A stretch of DNA of 13,982 nucleotides from an uncultured bacterium (GCA_937863195.1 CALMET010000146.1:1-13982); one strand, 5' to 3'; counted from the stretch's first letter, positions 1-8,137 are shown. Notes: generated by a model from the letters alone, not told the origin. Translations and numbers: made by a program.

Positions 1-1
1 T

Positions 2-829
2 AAGCCATTATTTACCTACGCCCTCGCCTTCGCAAGTGCACTTCTCGCGATCTTTGTACTCTGGCAAGTCACCAAACAAGTCCCTACTACGGGCGACTGG
101 CAGACTCCTCTCTCTCAACTTTCAACGGCTGAGTTTAACGGAGACCTTGTCACGGTGAAAAACGTGCGCAACTTTCGTTATAATGGCAGCGAAAAAGAGG
201 CCGATCTCGTGCCAGGGTATTATGATAAAACGTACGACCTCTCGAAGCTGACTAAAGTCTGGTACATTAGCGAACCCTTTAAAGAAGTGAGTGTTGCTGC
301 GCACACCTTTCTTTCTTTTGAATTTTCGAATGGGGATTTTTTGAGCATTACCATTGAGGCCAGAAAGCGCAAAGGACAAAACTATAAACTTTCACTTGGG
401 TTATTACGAACATACCCGTTGATGTATATCGCCGCCGATGAACGAGACGCAGTACTTGTGAGAGCAAATGTCCGAAAATCTGATCTCTACCTCTACCCAG
501 TACGCACCCAAAAAGGCCGGGAGCTACTGGTAGATATTCTTGAAGAAATGAATAGCATCGCTTCTGAGCCAGAGTGGTACAACACTGCCACAGCAAACTG
601 CACATCTAGAATCGCCGAACACGTGAACAATGTTACGAGTGGACGGATCCCAAGTCGACCTTGGCAAGGATACGTCACAGGCTTTGCGGACACTTTTGCC
701 CTTGAACATGGTTTACTTGATACCAACTTATCGATCGAAGAAGCACGCAAAAAATATTCGATCACGAAACGATCACAAGAGATTGGCGACGTAGAAGATT
801 ATTCAAGGCTCATCAGGCGATTTGAATAG
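2..829 (+). CDS. DUF4105 / Lnb N-terminal-like membrane-anchored protein, 5' partial
   Basis: The reading frame is open from base 2 to the TAG at 827-829, so the true start lies off the contig; the GTG at 155 is only an internal codon. The visible part (275 residues) opens with a hydrophobic segment (residues 3-22, LFTYALAFASALLAIFVLW), then GDW and VKNVRNFRY, YYDKTYDLSKL, AHTFLSFEF, SITIEARK, IAADERD, LYLYPVR and EWYNTATANCTS. This run matches the DUF4105 family (Pfam calls it the Lnb N-terminal periplasmic domain) as I know it. The conserved His101 (AHTFLSF) and Cys200 (NCTS) resemble a His/Cys pair of a papain-like hydrolase fold; catalysis is inference and the substrate is unknown. The protein probably sits outside the membrane behind an N-terminal anchor. 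It is followed after 4 nt by a histidine phosphatase, likely co-transcribed. Confidence 0.85.
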   Translation, partial: KPLFTYALAFASALLAIFVLWQVTKQVPTTGDWQTPLSQLSTAEFNGDLVTVKNVRNFRYNGSEKEADLVPGYYDKTYDLSKLTKVWYISEPFKEVSVAAHTFLSFEFSNGDFLSITIEARKRKGQNYKLSLGLLRTYPLMYIAADERDAVLVRANVRKSDLYLYPVRTQKGRELLVDILEEMNSIASEPEWYNTATANCTSRIAEHVNNVTSGRIPSRPWQGYVTGFADTFALEHGLLDTNLSIEEARKKYSITKRSQEIGDVEDYSRLIRRFE

Positions 830-833
830 CGCT

Positions 834-1247
834 ATGCTTATTCTTATTCGCCATGGCTCATATTCCATCCGCACGGGGGCGCTAGATGAGCTTGGAGTCT
901 CGCAGGCCACGGCGCTTGGCGAATACCTCGCACAATTCTCGAAGCCTACGACCATCTACCACTCGCCAGCACAGCGAACGACCGAGATGGCGCAAATCAT
1001 TGCCGAACGCCTTCACGTGCCATCACAGCTCGATTTAACCCTCTCTGAACAAGGCAACCCCGCAAATTATTGCCCCCCTTTTCTTGATAATACGTATACC
1101 ATCGCCATCACCCATTTACCGATTATCCGAGAGATCTTGAGGCGGTGGTCAGCGTATTGGCAGATTGAATCCCTTATTGATATACCGATTGCAAGCGCAT
1201 TTATTATTGATCCAAAAAATATGACGATTCAAAAACTCTCCGACTAG
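834..1247 (+). CDS. Histidine phosphatase superfamily protein (SixA/phosphoglycerate mutase-like)
   Basis: A 137-residue protein. The N-terminal LILIRHG carries the phosphate-accepting His7 and Arg6. IYHSPAQRTTEMAQIIAERL (residues 41-60) holds the second conserved Arg48, and AITHLP holds the second His94. These are the hallmarks of the RHG/RHA phosphatase fold. The length fits the short SixA-like branch better than metabolic phosphoglycerate mutase (about 230-250 residues), so a phosphohistidine, small-molecule or sugar phosphatase role is possible; the substrate cannot be told. I chose the ATG at 834, 4 nt after the upstream stop, because the RHG strand normally begins within a few residues of Met. 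A TTG at 822 would add four residues and overlap the DUF4105 gene. No Shine-Dalgarno site is evident. The stop codon lies inside the loop of the downstream terminator. Confidence 0.82.
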   Translation: MLILIRHGSYSIRTGALDELGVSQATALGEYLAQFSKPTTIYHSPAQRTTEMAQIIAERLHVPSQLDLTLSEQGNPANYCPPFLDNTYTIAITHLPIIREILRRWSAYWQIESLIDIPIASAFIIDPKNMTIQKLSD

Positions 1248-1259
1248 CGGAGAGTTTTT
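1231..1259. terminator. Bidirectional intrinsic terminator between convergent genes
   Basis: AAAAACTCTCCG (1231-1242) and CGGAGAGTTTTT (1248-1259) are a perfect 12-base inverted repeat around the 5-base loop ACTAG. The A-tract on one side and T-tract on the other give a U-run after the hairpin on both strands, so it can end the histidine phosphatase transcript (+) and the pyk transcript (-). The TAG in the loop (1245-1247) is the phosphatase stop codon. Confidence 0.9.
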
Positions 1260-1272
1260 TATTTCACGTTTT

Positions 1273-2706
1273 TTAAACGGTGCGCAACTCGATCATGTTG
1301 ATGCTGCCCGAGTCCATACTTGGATCGCCGGCAACCACGATCACCATATCGCCTTTTGAGACCAACTTTTTCTCAACAATGGCTTCGATGGACTTATCGA
1401 CCAAACCGCGATAGTCATCATCATGTGAAACATGAAATGACTGGATACCCCACGAAAGACTAAGCTGACGAATCACGCGCTCAGACGGTGTAACGGCATA
1501 AATTGGTAATTGCGGACGATAACGGCTGACGAAACGCGCTGATGCACCAGATCTAGTTGCCACGACGATTGCACGAGCATTTGTCGTGCGTGCTAAGACC
1601 GAGGCCATGTTGGTCATCGCTTCTTGAGCATTGTCAGCGATATCAATCGTTGCTGGCATATCATCCATGGTCGAGGTTTCAATCTCATGAATGGTTGCTG
1701 CCATCGCTTGTACCGATTCAACCGGATAAATACCCGAAGCCGTCTCACCTGAGAGCATGGTGGCATCGGTATGACTTACGACGGCATTCGCAATATCTGA
1801 AACTTCAGCGCGCGTCGCACGTGGGTTGCGGATCATTGAATCCAGCATCTGGGTTGCAACAATGACCGGCTTACCTGCTTCGAGACATCCATCAATTAAG
1901 TTTTTTTGAATGAGTGGTACTTTTTCTGCTGGCATTTCGATACCGAGATCACCGCGAGCGACCATGATGCCGTCGGCGGCATCGATGATGGCTTGCATGT
2001 TTTTAACGGCTTCTGGTTTTTCAATTTTGGCGATGATCTTGATGGATACGTCGCTCTTGAGGTTGTGTTTTTGTTCGGCGGCTTCGATGAGTTCGCGCAG
2101 CTCTTGAATATCTTCTGGTTTACGGACAAAAGACAATGCCACAAAATCTACGCCTTGCTGGACACCGAACTCAACATCTATACGATCTTTTTCTGGAATA
2201 GCCGAGATTTTTGTTTCGGTTTCAGGCAAGTTAAGACCTTTGCTGGATTTCAATAATCCACCCACGATGACTTGGCAAAAGACATGAATCCCTTCGATCT
2301 TTGTCACCTGAACTTCAAGCAAACCATCGTCCAATAATAAACGTTGGCCTGGTTTTACATCTTCGTGAAGGTTTGGATAGGTGACCGGGATAAGCTTTGT
2401 CACATCATCGGTGGTTGCCTCGGAGGTAAAAATCACTTCACTCCCCGCTACAATCTCAACGCCATCGCCGATTTTGCCAACACGAATCTTTGGACCCTGA
2501 AGATCTTGAAGAATCGCGAGCGGCTTGCCCGTTAAGAGAGAAACTTCGCGAATACGACGAATATTCTCGGCATGTTCTTCGTGAGTGCCGTGCGAAAAAT
2601 TCATGCGACAAACGTCCATCCCTTGTTCAGCGAGCTTGGTTAAAATCTCTACCGTATTGCAAGCAGGACCGATGGTGCAGACGATTTTGGTGCGTTTTTG
2701 TGCCAT
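1273..2706 (-). CDS. pyk: Pyruvate kinase
   Basis: A 477-residue protein, the usual length for bacterial pyruvate kinase, which converts phosphoenolpyruvate and ADP to pyruvate and ATP in the last step of glycolysis. Seen in order: KIVCTIGPA and MNFSHGTHEEH at the N-terminal barrel start, LQDLQGPKIRVG (about 67-78) leading into the B domain, IIAKIEKPEAV with active-site Lys227, the metal-site ARGDLGIE (250-257), and ATQMLDSMIRNPRATRAEVSDIANAV and MLSGETASGIYP (about 317-327). The C-terminal allosteric domain follows, with ATRSGASARFVSRYRP and VVAGDP. The ATG at 2706 gives the expected MAQKRTKIV start. It lies 12 nt after the HtrA gene without a Shine-Dalgarno site, so it is probably the last gene of the - strand transcript, ending at the hairpin at 1231-1259. 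In a reduced organism this is likely a main substrate-level ATP source (inference). Confidence 0.97.
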   Translation of the reverse strand: MAQKRTKIVCTIGPACNTVEILTKLAEQGMDVCRMNFSHGTHEEHAENIRRIREVSLLTGKPLAILQDLQGPKIRVGKIGDGVEIVAGSEVIFTSEATTDDVTKLIPVTYPNLHEDVKPGQRLLLDDGLLEVQVTKIEGIHVFCQVIVGGLLKSSKGLNLPETETKISAIPEKDRIDVEFGVQQGVDFVALSFVRKPEDIQELRELIEAAEQKHNLKSDVSIKIIAKIEKPEAVKNMQAIIDAADGIMVARGDLGIEMPAEKVPLIQKNLIDGCLEAGKPVIVATQMLDSMIRNPRATRAEVSDIANAVVSHTDATMLSGETASGIYPVESVQAMAATIHEIETSTMDDMPATIDIADNAQEAMTNMASVLARTTNARAIVVATRSGASARFVSRYRPQLPIYAVTPSERVIRQLSLSWGIQSFHVSHDDDYRGLVDKSIEAIVEKKLVSKGDMVIVVAGDPSMDSGSINMIELRTV

Positions 2707-2718
2707 AGATGGGGGAGC

Positions 2719-3921
2719 TTACGGCATTTCTTTGCGTTCTTCAAGTGTCAGCCTCTGCTCAATTTCTTGGCCCTCTCTAAATAATTTAAGGGTGATTTCA
2801 TCTCCTGGTGAGAAGCGTGCGATCTGCGAACTAAGCGGGTGCTTTATGTCGAGCTTTTTGCCGTTAATCTCAAGTAAAAGATCATTTTCTTTAATACCAC
2901 CCTTGTCGGCTGGCGAGCCTGGGACAACCGCCAAATCCCCTCTGACCTGGCCACGCATCACGAGAGCCCCATAATTATATGGGAGGCTATTGCGCTTGGC
3001 ATAGTCAGCATCTACCTGAATATAACGCACTCCGATCCATGGGCGAATGATGCGGCCATATTTGCGCATGCTATCGACAGCGCGCTTGATAGCATTTGAA
3101 GGTAGGGCGAATCCGAGTGATTGGGCACCGTCGGTGACAGCGGTGTTCACGCCGATGACGCGCCCTTGTAGATCGATGAGAGGTCCACCTGAATTACCAG
3201 GATTAATCGCGGCGTCGGTTTGAATGGCCTCTTCAATGAGTTCATCGCCGGCTTCACCGCTCGCCTCAAGACGACGGTCGAGCCCAGACACAATGCCTTT
3301 CGTGACGGTATTTTGAAATTCTGCCAAGGCATTACCAATGGCAATCACGGTCTGACCAATACGAATTTGGTCGCTATCCCCTAATTCAATAGCAGGAAAG
3401 TTCGAGCCTTCAATTTTTAAAAATCCGAGATCGAGTACGGGGTCGATACCTGCAACGGTAGCCTTGTATTCGGTACCATCCTGCGTCACAACGACGTATT
3501 CAGCCTTTGTATCATCGATCACGTGACGATTGGTGACGACGAGCCCATCTCCCGAGACAAAAAACCCAGAACCACCACCGACGCGCAATAACTCATCATC
3601 CCCTTCGCCATCAAAAGAAAAATCATCCGTATAAAAATCAAGCGTGCTGCGTGACTCACGAAGGGTTTTTGAAATATCGATTGAGACCACGGATGGCGAA
3701 ACTTTTGCCACAAGCTCGGCAACAACTTCGTCTTGCTCAATGACCGCAACGGTCCCCGTGCCGTAGCCACCACGTGAAAGTGTTAGCTCTTGATTATTTT
3801 GTTGAGCGACAGAAGCCCATTGCGATAAAAATCGCGGCTGTAAGGCGATTACCGATGCGCCAACTGCCGCACCAACGAGACTGGCGGCAAAGATAGAGGC
3901 GATGAGATATTTGGTCTTCAT
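2719..3921 (-). CDS. Membrane-anchored HtrA/DegP-type serine protease (S1C) with one PDZ domain
   Basis: A 400-residue protein. Residues 5-27 form a hydrophobic anchor or signal (YLIASIFAASLVGAAVGAS), followed by a short linker and a trypsin-like domain (about 65-285). The catalytic triad is intact: His133 in TNRHV, Asp164 in DPVLDLGFLK and Ser244 in INPGNSGGPL. A single PDZ domain (about 292-390) contains PGSPADKGGIKENDLLLEINGK, the typical carboxylate-binding region. The layout matches short DegS/HtrA-like proteases that cut or chaperone misfolded exported proteins at the outer face of the membrane. It lies 26 nt after nrdR and 12 nt before pyk. The many secreted and disulfide-rich proteins encoded upstream are plausible clients (inference). 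There is no sign of truncation. Confidence 0.94.
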   Translation of the reverse strand: MKTKYLIASIFAASLVGAAVGASVIALQPRFLSQWASVAQQNNQELTLSRGGYGTGTVAVIEQDEVVAELVAKVSPSVVSIDISKTLRESRSTLDFYTDDFSFDGEGDDELLRVGGGSGFFVSGDGLVVTNRHVIDDTKAEYVVVTQDGTEYKATVAGIDPVLDLGFLKIEGSNFPAIELGDSDQIRIGQTVIAIGNALAEFQNTVTKGIVSGLDRRLEASGEAGDELIEEAIQTDAAINPGNSGGPLIDLQGRVIGVNTAVTDGAQSLGFALPSNAIKRAVDSMRKYGRIIRPWIGVRYIQVDADYAKRNSLPYNYGALVMRGQVRGDLAVVPGSPADKGGIKENDLLLEINGKKLDIKHPLSSQIARFSPGDEITLKLFREGQEIEQRLTLEERKEMP

Positions 3922-3947
3922 ATCAGGGTTTGTTTGGGATAGGGCGT

Positions 3948-4427
3948 TTAGCTGGCACGTTTTTTGCGTTGTTTGGCGGCTTCGGTGAGCCGATCGAGGG
4001 TTTCTTGAAAGGTTTTTACATCTTCAAATTGGCGATAGACCGAGGCGAAGCGAATAAACGCGACTTTATCGAAGCCTTGTAAATGCTTCATCACGATTTC
4101 GCCAATATCTGAACTGCGTATCTCGTGCCCATCGACTCTCAGGATATCACGCTCGATATCATGTACCAAAGAGCGAAAGGCGTTTTCAACGTGAGGGCGT
4201 TTTTCAAGGGCGCGTTTAAGCCCTCTTGCGAGCTTCTCGCGTGAATAAGGCTCTTGGACACCGTCGCGCTTGACCACCGAGATCGTCAGTAATTCAATTT
4301 CTTCTCCGGTCGTAAAACGGTAACTGCATTCATCGCATTGTCGACGACGTCGAATAGACGTCCCATCTTGTGAGAGACGCGTATCGATCACGCGCGTATC
4401 GGCATGACTGCACACCGGACAATGCAT
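3948..4427 (-). CDS. nrdR: Transcriptional repressor NrdR
   Basis: A 159-residue protein, typical NrdR length. The N-terminal zinc ribbon has Cys3, Cys6, Cys31 and Cys34 (MHCPVCSH and QCDECSYRF), with the basic stretch SIRRRRQC between. An ATP-cone domain (about 48-138) begins ISVVKRDG and contains EPYSREKLARGLKRAL and ends near FASVYRQFEDV. NrdR senses the ATP/dATP balance and represses ribonucleotide reductase genes by binding paired NrdR boxes. No reductase gene is in this window, so its targets lie elsewhere. It starts 7 nt after the ftsZ stop, with no clear Shine-Dalgarno site, so it is probably read from the ftsZ transcript. The C-terminus is Lys/Arg-rich (KQRKKRAS). Confidence 0.96.
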   Translation of the reverse strand: MHCPVCSHADTRVIDTRLSQDGTSIRRRRQCDECSYRFTTGEEIELLTISVVKRDGVQEPYSREKLARGLKRALEKRPHVENAFRSLVHDIERDILRVDGHEIRSSDIGEIVMKHLQGFDKVAFIRFASVYRQFEDVKTFQETLDRLTEAAKQRKKRAS

Positions 4428-4434
4428 GGCGCTA

Positions 4435-5943
4435 TTACATCATCTTTTTACGGATGAAGGCAGGGATCTCGAGTTCGTCTTCTTCTGAGGTTGGTGTCGG
4501 AGACTTTTTTGGCGCCGTGACAGGAGCTGACGTAAAACCGGTTGGGCTTTGGCGTACCGTATTCATTGGAGCATAGCTCGGATGTGCGACATGTGGCTGA
4601 TGCGGCGCTGGCGATGGAGCAGGCTGCGTCATTGGCTCGACCGGAGGAAGCTCTTCTTCGAGCTCGGTTTCGTCAGTGTCTTCGGTCTCTGCTTGTTGGT
4701 ATTGCTGTGACAATCCCCCTAAGACCTGGCGAAAGAACCCACCGCGTGACTCTTGCTGCGGAGGCATCTGAGGACGCGGCTGGGCAATAGGAGCACGCTC
4801 AAGTGGCGCAACCGGAGTCTGCTGAAAAGATTGAGGTGGCTGCATTGAGGCCTGCGCCATTGAGCGCGGAGGCTGCTGTGGCTGTGGTTGAACCGGCTGT
4901 GCCATCGCCGATTGTTGCGGAGGTGTTTGTGGAGGGACTTGTTGCGGAACAGGAGCCGACACTTTAGAGCCCTTGCTTGAAATCGGTAGACCTTTTTCAA
5001 ATCCCGTCGCAACAACCGTGATTTTTACTTCGTCCTTCATGCCTTCGTCGACGGTCGTACCAAAAATAATACGCGCTGAAGGGTCTGCAGACTGGGTGAT
5101 GATCTTGGCCGCTTCAGAAACTTCATACATACCGAGATTTGAACCGCCGGTAATCACGAAGAGAATTGCCTTAGCACCGTCAATCGAAACTTCAAGCAAT
5201 GGCGAAGCAATCGCGGCTTTAGCAGCGTCTGCTGCACGGTTATCACCATGGCCACGACCAATACCCATAAGGGCACTGCCACGATTAGCCATCACTGAAC
5301 GCACATCGGCAAAATCGACGTTAATCAAACCAGGGACCGTAATCAATTCAGAAATACCCTGTACACCTTGGCGAAGCACGTCATCTACTGTTTCAAAGGC
5401 TTCGATTAAAGAGGTGCGACGATCGATAATCTGCAAAATACGATCATTTGGAATCGTGATAATGGTGTCTACGTTTGCCGCAAGTTTGTCGTAGGACTGG
5501 TCAGCGATGGTGCGACGTTGTGCACCTTCAAAAGCGAATGGCTTGGTCACAACGGCAACCGTAAGTGCACCCATCTCTTTTGCGACCTGCGCGATGTATG
5601 GACTTGCCCCCGAACCCGTACCACCACCGAGACCACAGGTAATAAAAACCATGTCCGCGCCTTTGAGGGCTTCGCGAATTTCATTTTGGCTTTCTTCAGC
5701 GGCTTTGAAACCCATTTCAGGGTCCATACCGGCACCGAGACCGCGTGTAACCGTTTTACCAATGTGAATTTTGTGCTGGGCCTGCGAATGATGCAATGCC
5801 TGCACATCGGTATTCATCGCAATAAATTCAACGCCGCGGATTTTGGACGCGACCATGCGGTTAATCGAAGAACCGCCGGAACCTCCGACGCCAACGACTT
5901 TGATCTTGGCAAAGGTTTCAATTTCAGGTTTGACTTCGGCCAT
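4435..5943 (-). CDS. ftsZ: Cell division protein FtsZ with long Pro/Gln-rich linker
   Basis: A 502-residue protein, clearly longer than common bacterial FtsZ (about 350-400). The GTPase core covers about residues 11-320: [26 protein letters not shown], the tubulin signature GGGTGSG at 106-112, and the T7 synergy loop [10 protein letters not shown] at 205-214. FtsZ polymerises with GTP into the cytokinetic ring and recruits the rest of the divisome through FtsA. Residues about 327-485 are a low-complexity linker rich in Pro, Gln and Met with an acidic patch ([16 protein letters not shown]). The last residues, [14 protein letters not shown], match the conserved C-terminal peptide that binds FtsA and similar membrane anchors. 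The ATG at 5943 has no Shine-Dalgarno site; a 131-nt gap upstream may hold its own promoter. nrdR follows after 7 nt. Confidence 0.98.
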   Translation of the reverse strand: MAEVKPEIETFAKIKVVGVGGSGGSSINRMVASKIRGVEFIAMNTDVQALHHSQAQHKIHIGKTVTRGLGAGMDPEMGFKAAEESQNEIREALKGADMVFITCGLGGGTGSGASPYIAQVAKEMGALTVAVVTKPFAFEGAQRRTIADQSYDKLAANVDTIITIPNDRILQIIDRRTSLIEAFETVDDVLRQGVQGISELITVPGLINVDFADVRSVMANRGSALMGIGRGHGDNRAADAAKAAIASPLLEVSIDGAKAILFVITGGSNLGMYEVSEAAKIITQSADPSARIIFGTTVDEGMKDEVKITVVATGFEKGLPISSKGSKVSAPVPQQVPPQTPPQQSAMAQPVQPQPQQPPRSMAQASMQPPQSFQQTPVAPLERAPIAQPRPQMPPQQESRGGFFRQVLGGLSQQYQQAETEDTDETELEEELPPVEPMTQPAPSPAPHQPHVAHPSYAPMNTVRQSPTGFTSAPVTAPKKSPTPTSEEDELEIPAFIRKKMM

Positions 5944-6007
5944 AGGTTGAGTACATCAGAGGTTCAAAAATGTTGATAACTGAGAGAAAAAACCGTTCCT
6001 GCCATTT

Positions 6008-6036
6008 ACGTTACGCATCGGGTTGAAGCGGGTCAA
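6008..6036 (-). promoter_or_regulatory. Possible sigma70-type promoter for ftsZ
   Basis: The gap between ftsA and ftsZ (5944-6075) is the largest on the - strand. Read on that strand it contains TTGACC (6031-6036), a 17-base spacer and TAACGT (6008-6013), which matches the TATAAT positions 1, 2 and 6. Transcription would begin about 55-60 nt before the ftsZ ATG. The -35 match is good and the -10 is weak, so this is a candidate only. The same gap holds the palindrome GGGCATGCCC at 6051-6060 just upstream of the -35. No terminator-like hairpin with a U-run was found between ftsA and ftsZ. Confidence 0.3.
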
Positions 6037-6075
6037 GCGGATACCGTCAAGGGCATGCCCCCAAGGACCCAAACC

Positions 6076-7335
6076 CTATGGAATGAAGGATTTAAAGATC
6101 TTTTTAAGGGGTCCACCGACACGCTTGAGCAATTGGTCACCGCTGGCGACGGCGCTTGAGCGAATACCCTGTGCACCACGCTCATCTTCATAACCCCATT
6201 GCAAGAGCCCGATCACCGTTGCATAGGCTGGATCTTTGGCGATTTCAATCAATGGCGTTTGGATGGATGACCCAGGCGCGACAACAGCCGGTAAACGCAA
6301 AACGCGACGAGCGACATCAACAATGCCGCGCGTCTTAGCGCCACCCCCCGTAATCACGACACCTGCCGAAAGCATACCTGAGCGACCAATCTTTTGTAGC
6401 TCTTCTTCGATCTTTTCAAAAATCTCTTCGAGACGGGCAACAGCGATGTCTGAAATATAACGCGGATAAGCAAATTCTGATTCAGGTGCGCCCAAAGCCT
6501 GCAAATCAACCGCTTCGGTATTGGACATGTTTTCTGAAACACCGTGCACAAAATGCCATTTGCATTGTTCGGCGACTTCGAGCGAAGTCTGCAATCCGAG
6601 AGCAATGTCGCGAGTGACGTGGTCTGAGCCGATAGGCAAAATAACGGCGTGCAACAAGTCCCCGTCCTCAAAAACGGCTAGGGACGTAGTGGTTGCCCCG
6701 ATATTGACCAAGGCTGAGCCTAGATCGCGCTGACGGGGTGTTAAATACGCCTCCGCGGTCGCAAGCGGCGAAAAGACCAAACCTGTCACATCGACATTTG
6801 TGCGCATGACAGACTGGGTAATATTGCGAACGTGACCTACCAAGCCTTGAATCACACAAACCTCAGCCTCAAGCCGTGCACCTTGCATCCCGACGGGGTC
6901 TTTAATGGATTGCTGGCCATCGATAGAAAAACGCTGTGGCAAACGATGCAAAACCTCGTAGTTCGCCGAATGTGAACTTTGTGCGGCATGTTCTAAAACG
7001 CGGCGATAGTCTTCTTCGCGAATACCGTCTGGATTTGAAATACCAACGACGCCCTTGGTTGGCTTTACTTGAATCTGTGAACCACCGACACCAACATAGA
7101 CTTCAGTGACCGGCACACCGATGCTGCGCTCTACGCGATCAAGCACGGCAGAGACAGCACTCGTCACGTCATCAAGTGATTGAACAGCACCTCTTGAAAT
7201 ACCGATAGATTGAACTTCATCAGCTCCGATCATCGACAAAACTTCTCGACGATCCGAACCCACCGTCACTTGCCCAACGGCGAGACGGATGGCGGAGCTG
7301 CCAAGATCAATTGCGGCGATAAAGCGGTCTCTCAT
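6076..7335 (-). CDS. ftsA: Cell division protein FtsA
   Basis: A 419-residue actin-fold ATPase that tethers FtsZ filaments to the membrane and recruits later divisome proteins. It opens with the phosphate-1 motif FIAAIDLGSSAIRLAVG (5-21). The FtsA-specific SHS2/1C subdomain follows (about 80-165, with VYVGVGGSQIQ and NPDGIREEDYRRVLEHA). The phosphate-2 region is LVNIGATTTSLAVFEDG (209-225) and the adenosine motif is VVITGGGAKTRGI (326-338). A basic amphipathic C-terminal helix, QLLKRVGGPLKKIFKSFIP (401-419), fits the membrane-targeting sequence. The ATG at 7335 overlaps the stop of the lipid kinase gene in an ATGA junction, so translation is probably coupled to that gene. It is separated from ftsZ by 131-nt and ends with TAG. 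Confidence 0.97.
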   Translation of the reverse strand: MRDRFIAAIDLGSSAIRLAVGQVTVGSDRREVLSMIGADEVQSIGISRGAVQSLDDVTSAVSAVLDRVERSIGVPVTEVYVGVGGSQIQVKPTKGVVGISNPDGIREEDYRRVLEHAAQSSHSANYEVLHRLPQRFSIDGQQSIKDPVGMQGARLEAEVCVIQGLVGHVRNITQSVMRTNVDVTGLVFSPLATAEAYLTPRQRDLGSALVNIGATTTSLAVFEDGDLLHAVILPIGSDHVTRDIALGLQTSLEVAEQCKWHFVHGVSENMSNTEAVDLQALGAPESEFAYPRYISDIAVARLEEIFEKIEEELQKIGRSGMLSAGVVITGGGAKTRGIVDVARRVLRLPAVVAPGSSIQTPLIEIAKDPAYATVIGLLQWGYEDERGAQGIRSSAVASGDQLLKRVGGPLKKIFKSFIP

Positions 7336-7703
7336 AGGGAAAATACGACATCAATAACCCGTGGGCCGGCGATAACAATGCCGACACAAAGGGCAAAAAC
7401 CGAGGCAAGAAGCACTGAGGCAGCCATTAAATCCTTCGCTTCGCCCGCATACTCGTGTAGGCGCGGTTTTGCGAGATCTACCAACCGTTCTAAGCTACTG
7501 TTGGCCAATTCTAGCACGAGCACGAGTACCGTCACAAGCAAGAGCGCAAAACGCTCCCAAAGTGCAAAAGGCAGAGCAAAAACCAAGAAAAAAACGACGA
7601 CGGCCGCTAGGCTGTGGATACGAAAATTGCGTTCGGTTTTAAATGCCGTCGCCAGCCCCTTAAAGGCATTGTTAAAACTTCGCCAAAGACTGCGTCCGTT
7701 CAT
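7332..7703 (-). CDS. DgkA-type diacylglycerol/undecaprenol kinase
   Basis: A 123-residue membrane protein of the prokaryotic diacylglycerol kinase family. An N-terminal amphipathic stretch (RSFNNAFKGLATAFKTERNFRIH, residues 9-30) is followed by three hydrophobic helices (about 31-47, 51-68 and 93-113). The family motif is present as ELANSSLERLVD (65-76, with Glu65, Asn68 and Glu72), then HEYAGEAKDLMAASV (83-97). Gram-negative members phosphorylate diacylglycerol, while Gram-positive members phosphorylate undecaprenol; sequence alone does not decide which applies here. Undecaprenol recycling would suit a place beside the division genes. Both junctions are ATGA overlaps: its ATG overlaps the ybeY stop and its TGA overlaps the ftsA start. 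Confidence 0.9.
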   Translation of the reverse strand: MNGRSLWRSFNNAFKGLATAFKTERNFRIHSLAAVVVFFLVFALPFALWERFALLLVTVLVLVLELANSSLERLVDLAKPRLHEYAGEAKDLMAASVLLASVFALCVGIVIAGPRVIDVVFSL

Positions 7704-8137
7704 ACTGACATGATCCTCTCTAGGAGACCTTCTTGCAAGCGAAACATCACCATCTCTTCATCTTCGGTGGCATGGTCATAGCCCTTAAGATGTAGCACCC
7801 CATGAATCATCAGCCGGAGCAGCTCTTCGCGCGTAGAAAGCGCACGGCGCTTGGCTTCTTTGGCAGCGTATGAAGGACAAATCACAATATCACCAAGCTC
7901 AAATTCACCTGGAGCCTGCATGTTGGGATCAGCGTTAAACGAGAGCACGTCGGTTGGTTTATTTTTTTTGCGATACTGTTTATTCAGCGCCTGAATACGC
8001 AGTGGTGTCACAAACGAAAGACTGACCGAGGTCGGTTTGCGAATCTTAAGGGCTTTGGATAATGCCAGAGCAGCGGCCTCGATATCACGAGGCTTGAGAA
8101 CACTCGGCAAAGCCGTAACGAGAACGAATTCGATCAT
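7700..8137 (-). CDS. ybeY: Endoribonuclease YbeY (rRNA maturation factor)
   Basis: A 145-residue protein of the UPF0054/YbeY family. The zinc-binding motif HxxxHxxxxxH is seen as HGVLHLKGYDH, with His112, His116 and His122. Upstream are the family signatures LNKQYRKKNKPTDVLSF (51-67) and ELGDIVICPSYAAKEA (80-95). YbeY takes part in 16S rRNA 3' end maturation and ribosome quality control. Its ATG at 8137 overlaps the TGA of the FN3/TSP3 gene, and its own TGA overlaps the next ATG, so it is probably translationally coupled on both sides. ybeY next to dgkA is a common bacterial pairing. Confidence 0.96.
   Translation of the reverse strand: MIEFVLVTALPSVLKPRDIEAAALALSKALKIRKPTSVSLSFVTPLRIQALNKQYRKKNKPTDVLSFNADPNMQAPGEFELGDIVICPSYAAKEAKRRALSTREELLRLMIHGVLHLKGYDHATEDEEMVMFRLQEGLLERIMSV

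Noticed and set aside
155..829. GTG at 155 as the start of the DUF4105 gene
   Set aside because: The frame is open back to base 2 and encodes a TM segment and family-typical residues (GDW, FNGDLVTV) upstream, so the gene is cut by the contig edge instead.
4973..5976. Long + strand open frames opposite ftsZ (4973-5494, 5518-5976)
   Set aside because: They are antisense shadows of a well-supported ftsZ; their composition shows no domain or motif.
5960..6000. T-tract in the ftsA-ftsZ gap as a terminator
   Set aside because: No stable stem precedes the six-T run on the - strand.
7210..7713. + strand open frame across dgkA and the start of ftsA
   Set aside because: Ser/Thr/Lys/Arg-rich shadow with no recognisable motif, opposite two strongly supported genes.
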